Shown here piece after piece: positions 1 to 5,404 of a DNA stretch of 6,485 nt. The position numbers and the translations under genes were made by a program. The DNA lies in assembly GCF_903643065.1 (NCBI RefSeq), contig NZ_CAHJWX010000111.1, positions 1 through 6,485 on the forward strand, in the 5' to 3' direction. A model generated the notes under the pieces. It made no database searches. It was not told where the DNA came from and was given only the letters and a program-made list of their open reading frames with translations. Position 1 is the first letter of the stretch, and every line of letters begins with the position of its first letter. This DNA is from Sphingomonas bacterium. Lineage in GTDB: Bacteria > Pseudomonadota > Alphaproteobacteria > Sphingomonadales > Sphingomonadaceae.

Positions 1-891
1 GTCAGCCAGACCGAGGCGCTCCAGCACCTGCGCCCGCCCGATCATCAATCTGCGGAGGTCGGCATCGGGCGACGCTTTGGAGCCTGGGCGCAGGTCGGCC
101 ACCCCCGCGCCCTCGTCCATCGCCGCTCTCAGGGCCCAATCCAGTCCCGTCCAGCGCTCCGCGCCGACTTCCCGCTCAAGGCCCGATCGGATCGCCTGCT
201 CCGAGCGCGGGCCGAGCTCCAGGCCGACCAAGTCCTCCGCCCGGGCGCGAAAGCCGCGGCTGATATACTCGCGGCTGATGACGAGATCGGCCCCGTCCTG
301 ATCGACGCCGCGGGCGAGCACATGGACGTGAGGCTGGTCGGTGTTCCAGTGATCGACCGCAACCCAGTCTATGGGCGTTCGGAGATCTTGGCTTGCGCGG
401 GTCATCAGGTCGCGGGTGAACGCGCGCAGGTCGGCCACCTCGGGCGCGTCCTCGGGCGATACGATGAAGCGGAAATGGTGCCGGTCGTCCGCACAGCGCT
501 CGGCGAAGGCCGACACGTCGGCGGTGTCGCCGCGCGCATCGAACAGGCGAGCGTCGGCGCCGTCCCGGGTCACGCCATCGCGCTGCAGATAGCTGAGATG
601 CTTGGCGAGCGGGGCCGAGCGGAAACGCGCGCCTCGCTGACGCACGACGCGGGCCTTGATGACGACGCGCCGCTGGGGCGAGCGGAGCGCGAGCGCCGCG
701 GCCGCCGCCCGTCCGCGCCCGAAGCCGCCGCCTCTACCCGACGCACCACGACCAAGCCCTGGACCTGTATGCCCGGCCTTGCGGGCGGCTCGCATGACCT
801 GGCCGACGAAAGTCTGAGGCTTACCCGCTCCCCGCCCGCCGTCCCGGACCCGGCCGGGTCGGACGCGCACCTCGTCGTCGCGGCCGCTCAT
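1..891 (-). CDS. rlxS: RlxS-type relaxase (DUF3363, HUH/VirD2-like), N-terminal part
   Basis: This frame stays open from an ATG at 891 to the left edge, giving the first 297 residues; family members usually run to about 550-700, so the C-terminal DUF3363 half lies outside the window. Relaxases of this type nick the element at oriT, stay bound to the 5' end through a tyrosine, and pilot the strand into the type IV secretion channel. Seen here: a basic, Gly/Arg-rich N-terminus (about 1-75); the block HLSYLQRDGV at 98-107, whose Tyr101 is the likely nicking tyrosine; HHFRFIVSPEDA at 138-149; and the metal-binding HUH block DHWNTDQPHVHV at 180-191 (His181, His188, His190). EYISRG (208-213) and LGPRSE (226-231) are also typical of the family. 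There is no clear Shine-Dalgarno before the ATG. It is separated from the upstream operon by a 280-base non-coding region that probably holds oriT. Family assignment is firm; the symbol follows ICEMlSym usage. Confidence 0.93.
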   Translation of the reverse strand, partial: MSGRDDEVRVRPGRVRDGGRGAGKPQTFVGQVMRAARKAGHTGPGLGRGASGRGGGFGRGRAAAAALALRSPQRRVVIKARVVRQRGARFRSAPLAKHLSYLQRDGVTRDGADARLFDARGDTADVSAFAERCADDRHHFRFIVSPEDAPEVADLRAFTRDLMTRASQDLRTPIDWVAVDHWNTDQPHVHVLARGVDQDGADLVISREYISRGFRARAEDLVGLELGPRSEQAIRSGLEREVGAERWTGLDWALRAAMDEGAGVADLRPGSKASPDADLRRLMIGRAQVLERLGLAD

Positions 892-1171
892 AGGGCTTCG
901 CCGGGCGCGCGGAGCCCGAAGCTGGCACCTAAGTCGTTGCCGTAGGTTGGAAATACGTTCTTCGTGCCAGCCTGGCGGCCGGCGGAGCTGGCAGGCCGCG
1001 GCTTCCTAAGTCTATGATTTGTCGAGCGAAGCGCGCACCCCGAACACCCAGGGCTGGCAGCCCTTTTATCTCGCCCTCTTTCCCATCCTCCACAAACGAC
1101 GCATCTCCCCCCGCCGCCTATCTCTGCGGGACGTGTGAACCCTGCGATCGATCTGCCCATCCCGTCGTCGC
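892..1171. other. Non-coding region before the relaxase gene; candidate oriT
   Basis: I see no convincing gene in these 280 bases. They contain an 8-bp inverted repeat GCTGGCAC/GTGCCAGC (921-928 and 964-971, 35 bases between), a compact palindrome GCCAG-C-CTGGC (966-976), a direct repeat CCTAAGTC (928-935 and 1005-1012), and a 6-bp hairpin with a 3-base loop at 1050-1064. Origins of transfer usually lie beside their relaxase gene and carry such inverted repeats next to the nic site, so this is the best oriT candidate. I could not match a known nic consensus (IncP or IncQ type). The relaxase promoter should also be here, but no convincing -35/-10 pair stands out. Confidence 0.4.
1050..1070 (+). 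terminator. Hairpin with T-tract, terminator-like on the plus strand
   Basis: AGGGCT-GGC-AGCCCT forms a 6-bp stem with a 3-base loop, followed directly by TTT and then ATC. It has the shape of a weak Rho-independent terminator for transcription towards higher coordinates, but there is no plus-strand gene to its left. On the minus strand, where all genes lie, no T-tract follows. It may instead be an oriT hairpin, or a block to antisense transcription entering the operon. Confidence 0.3.
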
Positions 1172-2035
1172 TCAGTGATGGTCGTGTGGCGCGAAAAGCG
1201 AGTTTGGCACCATCGCGCTGGTTGGCGAGGGAGGGGTCGGCTGCGAGATCGATGCGGGATGAACGTCGCTCGCTGCATCATGCTTGCTCCTATGCTCGGC
1301 GGCCTGTTTGCTGATTAAAGGAGCCACGAACAGGCGGTCGCGTGCATCGAGGACAGTCTCGTTCTCCGCGATGATCCGGAGGATCCGTTCCCGTTCGGCT
1401 GCAAGCTGAACAGCAGGCTCGACGACGTTCAGCGCGACGAAGATCGGTGCGGTGCGTGGGGAGAGTGCGGCGGCTTGGCTGCTCACGTTCGATCCTGGAG
1501 CGAGGTCGGCACCGATCGACGGCCCGAGCCGCGACAGGTATCGAACGGTCTCGCCGGGCAGCGGACGAACGCCGTTCAGATGATCTTCCCAGCGACCGGG
1601 ACCGGCATTGTAGGCGGCGAGAAAACCGCTCGCCCCGTAGCGGTCGTAGAGTTCCCGGAGGTAGGCCGCGCCCGCCATGATGTTGTCGCGGACGTTCCAG
1701 GGATCGGCGCCGAGGCCGTAGCGCGCGGCGAGGCTGGCGTAGGTCCCCGGCATGATCTGCATGAGGCCGATCGCGCCTTTCGGCGACAGCGCCTGTGGAT
1801 CGCCGCGACTTTCGACCTGCATGACTTCGGCGATCCAGCGGGCCGGAACGCCGAACCGCGCCGAGGCCTCCGCGATCGTCTGAGAGAGGCCGAACGATTG
1901 CACCGGCTGCTCTCGAGATCGCACGGCGGTCGGCTGCGCGTGCGTCACGGAAGCCCAGGCCGCGACCAGGCCGATGACGCTTCCTGCGCGCAGCCCGTAT
2001 CGCCGAGACGGCCGAGAAGAGAGAGAGGCGCGCAT
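1172..2035 (-). CDS. Lytic transglycosylase with SLT domain, exported
   Basis: A 287-residue murein lytic transglycosylase, expected to cut peptidoglycan glycan strands with 1,6-anhydro product formation and open the wall locally for the conjugation apparatus, as VirB1/TrbN-type proteins do. Residues 1-33 form a signal peptide: an Arg-rich start, a hydrophobic core (about 17-30), then THA|QP as a likely cleavage site. The SLT fold spans about 48-170. It has the catalytic Glu75 in the motif QVESRGDP, then SPKGAIGLMQIMPGTY (84-99) and AYNAGPG (141-147), all hallmark blocks. The C-terminal tail (about 175-287) is rich in Ala, Pro and Ser, not recognisable, and ends in NSLFAPHDHH. The ATG lies one base after the traF stop, with GGAG about 11 bases upstream. 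The frame is open further upstream, to 2230, but that would overlap traF deeply and hide the signal peptide. Last gene of the seven-gene operon; no minus-strand terminator is evident after it. Confidence 0.93.
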   Translation of the reverse strand: MRASLSSRPSRRYGLRAGSVIGLVAAWASVTHAQPTAVRSREQPVQSFGLSQTIAEASARFGVPARWIAEVMQVESRGDPQALSPKGAIGLMQIMPGTYASLAARYGLGADPWNVRDNIMAGAAYLRELYDRYGASGFLAAYNAGPGRWEDHLNGVRPLPGETVRYLSRLGPSIGADLAPGSNVSSQAAALSPRTAPIFVALNVVEPAVQLAAERERILRIIAENETVLDARDRLFVAPLISKQAAEHRSKHDAASDVHPASISQPTPPSPTSAMVPNSLFAPHDHH

Positions 2036-2036
2036 C

Positions 2037-2552
2037 TCAGTCGCCGCTCCGGGTCCAGATCGGCTGCGCCCAGCCGACGATGGTGGTGCGAGACAAGGGG
2101 CCGAAATACCGACCATCGAGCGAGTCTGGTCGGTTCGCGTTGAACAGGAACACCTGGTCGGCGGCGAGCACGGTGCAGCCCTGCCAAACCGGCAGCGGAC
2201 GGCCGCGGCGATCATGGCCGAGCGCTTCACCGACCGTCACGCCGTCGATGCTGACGGCGGCTCCCATCCGACAGATCCTTTGCCCGCCGACTGCAGCCAC
2301 ATGCTTCAGCAGCGGCACGCCGCGCGGAAGATAACCTCCGTCGGAGAGGAACCAGACCAGCACCTCGGGGGGTCGCACAACGACGATGTCCGAGACATTA
2401 GGCTCCGGCTCCGGCTGCACACGATAGAGGCCGATCGGCACGCTCGCACTCGCGTTCCAGATGAGCTGGGGCGGCGGCGACGCCACGCTCGGCAACACCA
2501 CGGCGCAGCTCGCGAGGAGCGTCAGGGCGAGCGTTTTCGAGGCAATCGTCAT
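2037..2552 (-). CDS. traF: TraF-type S26 peptidase (conjugative pilin maturation)
   Basis: A 171-residue serine protease of the S26 family, TraF branch. In RP4, TraF processes and cyclises the TrbC pilin; a matching role in pilus maturation at the inner membrane is inferred. Residues 1-25 form an N-terminal hydrophobic segment acting as signal or anchor. The catalytic Ser/Lys pair can be placed: Ser37 in NASASVPIGLYRV (33-45) and Lys83 in PLLKHVAAVGGQ (80-91). The C-terminal box LPVWQGC (119-125), followed by DQVFLFNANRPDSLDGRYFG (132-151), is the usual end of the catalytic fold. Length is normal for the family. The ATG overlaps the DUF2840 stop as ATGA, so translation is probably coupled. 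Homologous traF genes sit in the rdfS-rlxS cluster of ICEMlSym-type elements, which supports the symbol. Confidence 0.93.
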   Translation of the reverse strand: MTIASKTLALTLLASCAVVLPSVASPPPQLIWNASASVPIGLYRVQPEPEPNVSDIVVVRPPEVLVWFLSDGGYLPRGVPLLKHVAAVGGQRICRMGAAVSIDGVTVGEALGHDRRGRPLPVWQGCTVLAADQVFLFNANRPDSLDGRYFGPLSRTTIVGWAQPIWTRSGD

Positions 2553-3013
2553 GCGGAAATCCTTCTCCTGAGCAGCCAGGCGCTGTGTCGGTCGGCGCTG
2601 TACGGGCGCACGAGCTGGCCGGTGGCGATGCGGTTGCCGACATGCCGCCAATGGTCCGGGCAGGCGTCCTCGGCGTGCACATCGAGTGCTTCGACCTGGT
2701 CGATGGCCGCGAGCACCTGCTCGACCTTCGGCCAGCCGGAGATCCGCAGCAGGATCTCCGCGCCCGGCCGGACGAGCGGGACGGTAGACAGCGGCTGGCC
2801 GGCGTCGACGGCGCGGAGAACGTCGATGCGGCTGACGATGGTGCCGTAGTCGTTGGACGCCCAGCGGACGAAGGCGAAGACCGCGCCGGGCGCGAACGCG
2901 AGGACGCGGCGACGACGGTCGAGGATGCGCTCCTGCGCCTCCTGGCCGAACCGTATCCAGCGCTCGATCTTGCCTTCGAGGTGGATCAACTCGACTTCGG
3001 TGAGCGCGGTCAC
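2549..3013 (-). CDS. DUF2840 family protein
   Basis: A 154-residue protein matching, from memory, the DUF2840 family, which is almost always found beside traF, parA and repA in alphaproteobacterial ICEs and plasmids. The function is unknown. The conserved body is visible as HLEGKIERWIRFG (11-23), ERILDRRRRVLAFAPGAVFA (28-47), RWASNDYGTIVSRIDVLRAV (50-69), a RPGAEILLRISGWPKV segment (82-97), and CPDHWRHVGNRI (118-129). There is no signal peptide or membrane segment, so it is probably cytoplasmic. Translation starts at a GTG whose last bases overlap the preceding stop (GTGA), and its own stop overlaps the traF ATG. Placement between the partition genes and traF gives a link to maintenance or transfer but does not settle a role. 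Confidence 0.9.
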   Translation of the reverse strand: MTALTEVELIHLEGKIERWIRFGQEAQERILDRRRRVLAFAPGAVFAFVRWASNDYGTIVSRIDVLRAVDAGQPLSTVPLVRPGAEILLRISGWPKVEQVLAAIDQVEALDVHAEDACPDHWRHVGNRIATGQLVRPYSADRHSAWLLRRRISA

Positions 3014-3264
3014 GGCGCCGCTCCGCGGTCAGCTGCGCCATCGCCGAACTCGCGCTCCAGCAGCGTCCGCAGCATCTCGGCGACGGTGATGCCGCGCTCG
3101 AAGGCGGTGATCTTGATCCGCCCGCGCAGCACCGGGGTGACGTCGATGGTCAGCCGCGCGGTGTACTCGGCGACGGACCCCGTGCGAGAATCCGGCTCGC
3201 GCACCCAAGCGTCGGCCGCGCCCGGTCGTGCGGCGAACCGGGAGGTTGGACGCGGGCGGGTCAT
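3010..3264 (-). CDS. Ribbon-helix-helix protein, probable ParA partner
   Basis: An 84-residue basic protein. The first 35 residues are Arg/Pro/Ala-rich and look disordered; a ribbon-helix-helix fold follows: strand YTARLTIDVTP, helix 1 LRGRIKITAFERG, turn and helix 2 ITVAEMLRTLLEREF. The RHH strand pairs in a dimer and reads the DNA major groove. Small type Ib ParA ATPases typically work with an RHH centromere-binding protein encoded just downstream (ParF/ParG pattern), and this gene follows such a parA with an ATGA overlap. A centromere-binding, ParB-analogous role and autoregulation are therefore the best inference; a general operon repressor is the alternative. A start 57 bases further upstream is possible but would lie within parA; the coupled ATG at 3264 is preferred. 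Confidence 0.82.
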   Translation of the reverse strand: MTRPRPTSRFAARPGAADAWVREPDSRTGSVAEYTARLTIDVTPVLRGRIKITAFERGITVAEMLRTLLEREFGDGAADRGAAP

Positions 3265-3899
3265 GGTGCGAGACCCTCGATCTCGGCGGCGAGCGCGGCG
3301 ATCTCGGCGGCCGCGAGACAACCCGGATCGAGCTCCTCGGCGAGACGGCCGGTACGGGCTGCGTCGGCGAAGATGACTCGCTGACCGACACGGGCGGCGA
3401 GCACCGGCGGGTCATGCTCGGCCAGCGCCTGGGCGGTTTCGCGCGCGATGATGGTGCGGGCCGCGCAGCGGTTCAGCACCATGCGCGCGGGCAGGCCAGG
3501 CCGGAACACGCGCGCCTCACCCAGCAGGCGCAGCATCTCCGCCGAGGCCCAGCCGTCCAACGGCGAGGGCGTAGCGGGGATCAGCACCAGATCGGCGGCG
3601 AGCAAGGCGGAGCGCGCGACGCCGGCGATCCGCGGTGCGCCATCGACGATCACATGATCCGCGTCCGCGGCGATCGCCGGGAGCTCGCGGTGCAGCGTCT
3701 CGCGCGGCAGCCCGAGGACGCCGAAAAGGCGCGGCACGCCTTCCCGGGCGCGCTGCTCGGACCAGTCGAGCGCCGACCCTTGCGGGTCCGCATCGACCAC
3801 CACGACACGCTTCCCCTTCCCGGCCCATTTCCCGGCGAGGTGCAGCGCCAGCGTCGTCTTGCCGACGCCGCCCTTTTGGTTGACCAGCGCGACGATCAT
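3261..3899 (-). CDS. parA: ParA partition ATPase (small, type Ib-like)
   Basis: A 212-residue deviant-Walker ATPase. It starts directly at the P-loop region: QKGGVGKTT at residues 8-16, with signature Lys9 and catalytic Lys14. Walker A' is VVVVDADPQGSALDW (32-46), and the Walker B-like strand is HVIVDGAP (82-89). ParA binds non-specific DNA as an ATP dimer and moves or anchors plasmid copies through a centromere-binding partner. Lack of an N-terminal DNA-binding domain and the short length fit type Ib, so it should not repress its own operon; the RHH protein encoded next is the likely partner and repressor. ATG overlaps the repA stop (ATGA). A partition ATPase on an ICE suggests that the excised circle replicates and must be inherited. 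Confidence 0.94.
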   Translation of the reverse strand: MIVALVNQKGGVGKTTLALHLAGKWAGKGKRVVVVDADPQGSALDWSEQRAREGVPRLFGVLGLPRETLHRELPAIAADADHVIVDGAPRIAGVARSALLAADLVLIPATPSPLDGWASAEMLRLLGEARVFRPGLPARMVLNRCAARTIIARETAQALAEHDPPVLAARVGQRVIFADAARTGRLAEELDPGCLAAAEIAALAAEIEGLAP

Positions 3900-4987
3900 G
3901 GCCGTCGCCCTGCTGGCGAAGCCGACTTATTCACCGCCTCGCGCGCACGCGCGTCTTTAGAGTTAGATTCTGTTAAAGAGTTAAGGGCTTCGAGGCCCAA
4001 CGTAAGCTGCTGATCAGCTGCCTCTTTCGCCCTGTCCGTATTTACGGCTTGCGCCCGAAGTCCCGATGATCGTGCGCCCGGAGTCCCGACACCCCCGCGC
4101 CCGAAGTCCCGATAGTCCGGCGGGCCCGCGCGCGAGTTATCCACAAGCCCCCGCGGTCCATCCGGGCGCATGACGATGAACTCGCCGAGAAAGCCGGTCG
4201 CGTCGAACACGCGCTCGATGTCCAGCCAATAACCGGGGAGCGGCTGACGTGCGGCGATCCGACGGATGTCCAACGCGAAGTCGGTGAACCGGGCGGTGGA
4301 CGCGCTCTTGGTGTGCAGATGGCGGAGATCGAAGCGCCAGCCTTCCGCCTGGCGGCCCGCGTGCTTGCGGGCGACGCGATAGAGCCAGCGCTCGATGCCG
4401 CCGGTCAGGGCGAAGTAGCCGGGGTCGATCGTTAGGACGAGCCGGCGATCGAGGACGCCCTGATAGAACCAATCGGGGAGCACGAACTCCATGCCCTCGA
4501 CGCGGCCCCCGCGAGTGACGAGCTCCTCCCACTCGTTGATCCAGGAGAACTGCTGCCGTCGCCAGTGTTCGCCTTGGCGGATCGTGGTGCGGATCACGGT
4601 CGACTGCAGGCGCGTGAGCGCGCCGCGCAGGAGTTGATATTCGCGGTTGCCGGTGGCGCGTCCGATCGCCGTCAGGAGCTGGTAGGGCGTGAAGCGGAAG
4701 AACCGCGAGGTGGGCAGGCCGCGATCAAGCGCCTCTACGATCTGCGAGCCCGCCCAGATCAGGACGTCCGCGTCCCAGATCGTCGCCATGCCATGTTCCG
4801 GAACGGCGTAGACCTGCACTTCCGTATCTCCGGTTTGGTAGGCGATCGGGGTCACACGCTTGGCCTTGGCGAGGGAGAAGAACGGCCGTTCCATGAGGTC
4901 GCGCTGGTCGCGGGTGGCGAGCGGGCCGGAGAGCGCCTCGAACACATCGAGCGACTCGCGCTCGCTGGAGGCGGCGAGCCGGCGCAC
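3896..4987 (-). CDS. repA: Replication initiator protein A (RepA)
   Basis: A 363-residue plasmid-type replication initiator (RPA/RepA family of alphaproteobacterial plasmids and ICEs). Its expected role is to bind iterons at the origin and, with DnaA, open it for helicase loading. The conserved core covers about residues 12-280. Landmarks are LDVFEALSGPLA (13-24), MERPFFSLAKAKRVTPI (32-48), MATIWDADVLIWA (67-79), TPYQLLTAIGR (100-110), FSWINEWEEL (147-156), FVLPDWFYQGV (168-178), and RWLYRVARKHAG (200-211) running into RFDLRHLH. The tail after about 280 has low complexity and is encoded by DNA that looks like the origin itself. The start is taken as the GTG two bases after the rdfS stop; its Shine-Dalgarno is poor, so coupling is likely. 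An ATG at 5104 would add 39 residues inside rdfS and is less likely. The stop overlaps parA as ATGA. Confidence 0.92.
   Translation of the reverse strand: MRRLAASSERESLDVFEALSGPLATRDQRDLMERPFFSLAKAKRVTPIAYQTGDTEVQVYAVPEHGMATIWDADVLIWAGSQIVEALDRGLPTSRFFRFTPYQLLTAIGRATGNREYQLLRGALTRLQSTVIRTTIRQGEHWRRQQFSWINEWEELVTRGGRVEGMEFVLPDWFYQGVLDRRLVLTIDPGYFALTGGIERWLYRVARKHAGRQAEGWRFDLRHLHTKSASTARFTDFALDIRRIAARQPLPGYWLDIERVFDATGFLGEFIVMRPDGPRGLVDNSRAGPPDYRDFGRGGVGTPGARSSGLRAQAVNTDRAKEAADQQLTLGLEALNSLTESNSKDARAREAVNKSASPAGRRP
3956..3984. other. A+T-rich stretch, possible DNA unwinding element
   Basis: Twenty-two of 29 bases are A or T, against roughly one third in the surroundings. It contains the direct repeat AGAGTTA at 3959-3965 and 3977-3983, and lies between the iterons and a near-consensus DnaA box. 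It encodes the segment LNSLTESNSKD of the RepA tail. Its composition and place fit a DUE of an iteron origin. Confidence 0.5.
4051..4113 (+). repeat. Three 16-bp iterons at 23-bp period
   Basis: The unit GCGCCCGAAGTCCCGA occurs at 4051-4066 and 4097-4112 without mismatch, and with one change (GCGCCCGGAGTCCCGA) at 4074-4089. Starts are exactly 23 bases apart, close to two helical turns, as expected for side-by-side binding of an initiator. Copies 1 and 3 share one more base (T). Since 23 is not divisible by 3, the copies are translated in different frames (DYRDFGR, VGTPGA and SSGLRAQ on the minus strand), so the repeat is conserved as DNA. A degenerate further copy may begin near 4028. Confidence 0.82.
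4137..4145 (+). promoter_or_regulatory. Perfect DnaA box (TTATCCACA)
   Basis: The sequence matches the nine-base DnaA consensus exactly and sits 24 bases beyond the iterons. On the minus strand it encodes Val-Asp-Asn of the RepA tail. An exact match in such G+C-rich DNA is unlikely by chance (roughly one expected per 100 kb or more), and the iteron context supports function. Confidence 0.65.
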
Positions 4988-4989
4988 CC

Positions 4990-5274
4990 TCAGCGCCGCG
5001 CTTGGCCCGCATAGCGAGCGAGCGGATTGGAATGGGGCTTGGCCGGGAGAACGGCGTCGGCGAGCTGGTCTTCGGTGGAGGTCTTGGCGCCGCGGTTCAG
5101 CCAAGCCTGAAGGTCGTCGAGGCGATAGACGACGCGGCCGCCAAGCTTGGAGTAGCGCGGCCCCGTTCCGTAGGTTCGGTGCTTCTCCAGGGTGCGGCCG
5201 GAAAGCCCGAGAAAACGGGCCGCTTCCGGCGTGCGCAGGCAGCGAGGCGGTAGACCGGCAAGGGGGTCGGGCAT
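4990..5274 (-). CDS. rdfS: RdfS-like winged helix-turn-helix protein (recombination directionality factor / AlpA-like)
   Basis: A 94-residue protein with an excisionase/MerR-like winged HTH: helix-turn-helix at LRTPEAARFLGLSGRTLEKH (13-32), wing GPRYSKLGGRVVYRLDDLQAWL (38-59). The basic tail (61-94) is not conserved. In ICEMlSym(R7A), RdfS is the directionality factor that turns IntS towards excision; size, fold and linkage to traF, repA/parA and rlxS genes agree, so I use the symbol, though an AlpA-type transcription regulator cannot be excluded. The start at 5274 has a good Shine-Dalgarno (GGAAGG, eight bases upstream); the ATG at 5334 would add 20 residues without homology. It heads the seven-gene operon, so its promoter would drive excision, replication, partition and transfer genes together. 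The FseA-type activator gene lies just upstream. No integrase is in the window. Confidence 0.8.
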   Translation of the reverse strand: MPDPLAGLPPRCLRTPEAARFLGLSGRTLEKHRTYGTGPRYSKLGGRVVYRLDDLQAWLNRGAKTSTEDQLADAVLPAKPHSNPLARYAGQARR

Positions 5275-5359
5275 GTGTAGCGCCTTCCAGAGTGTTGCGA
5301 GCGCCGTCGCGTCGAAGCGGCGGCTTGCACGCACCCTGGGGGAGGGCGCCTGACGGGGT

Positions 5360-5393
5360 GGATGACGATCTTATCGGCGGTTGGTCGTCATCC
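5360..5393. promoter_or_regulatory. 9-bp inverted repeat in the rdfS promoter region
   Basis: GGATGACGA (5360-5368) and TCGTCATCC (5385-5393) are perfect inverted copies with 16 bases between them, their centres 25 bases apart. They lie in the 130 bases between the fseA stop and the rdfS start, about 86-119 bases upstream of the ATG. The loop holds GATAAGAT on the minus strand, which could pass for a -10 element, but no good -35 is placed at 17 bases. It is a candidate operator for FseA or for autoregulation by the winged-helix protein. No T-tract follows on the minus strand, so a terminator is less likely. Confidence 0.5.
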
Positions 5394-5404
5394 CCGCCAA
5401 ACCT

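Larger units (their letters stand above)
3927..4145. other. oriV: Candidate replication origin nested in the 3' end of repA
   Basis: Four origin-like elements lie within 219 bases. First, a perfect DnaA box TTATCCACA at 4137-4145. Second, three iterons between 4051 and 4113. Third, an A+T-rich stretch at 3956-3984 (22 of 29 bases) with two AGAGTTA copies 18 bases apart (3959 and 3977), the only such stretch in this very G+C-rich neighbourhood. Fourth, a near-match DnaA box TTATTCACC at 3927-3935. A palindrome GCTGATCAGC (4009-4018) lies between iterons and A+T stretch. The region encodes only the non-conserved RepA tail. Iteron origins next to or inside their initiator gene are established in plasmids; that this one works is inferred. 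Confidence 0.68.

Noticed and set aside
322..945. Long plus-strand frame opposite the relaxase
   Set aside because: It is antisense to a relaxase frame with intact catalytic motifs; high G+C produces such open shadows and the product resembles nothing.
1050..1070. Terminator for the minus-strand operon
   Set aside because: The T-tract follows the hairpin only on the plus strand; on the minus strand it is followed by GGGTG, so it cannot be an intrinsic terminator for these genes.
888..1160. A 90-codon minus-strand frame whose stop overlaps the relaxase ATG as ATGA
   Set aside because: The overlap fits the operon pattern, but codon use (AGA, ATA, TTA, AGG) differs from the real genes, the peptide has no recognisable fold, there is no Shine-Dalgarno, and it covers the repeats of the oriT candidate.
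1475..2143. Plus-strand frame of 222 codons opposite the transglycosylase
   Set aside because: The minus strand has a signal peptide and full SLT motifs; the plus product is Arg-rich and featureless.
2585..3376. Plus-strand frame of 263 codons opposite DUF2840, the RHH gene and part of parA
   Set aside because: It spans three coupled minus-strand genes with family-level sequence and has no recognisable domain.
3228..4013. Plus-strand frame of 261 codons opposite parA
   Set aside because: It is a shadow of the ParA frame, which carries exact Walker motifs.
4028..4043. A fourth iteron one period before the first
   Set aside because: Only scattered bases match the 16-bp unit at this position; it is too degenerate to list as a repeat.
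4988..5104. Extension of repA to an ATG at 5104
   Set aside because: It would overlap 115 bases of rdfS, and the added residues are Arg/Pro-rich without family likeness; the GTG next to the rdfS stop fits the operon spacing better.
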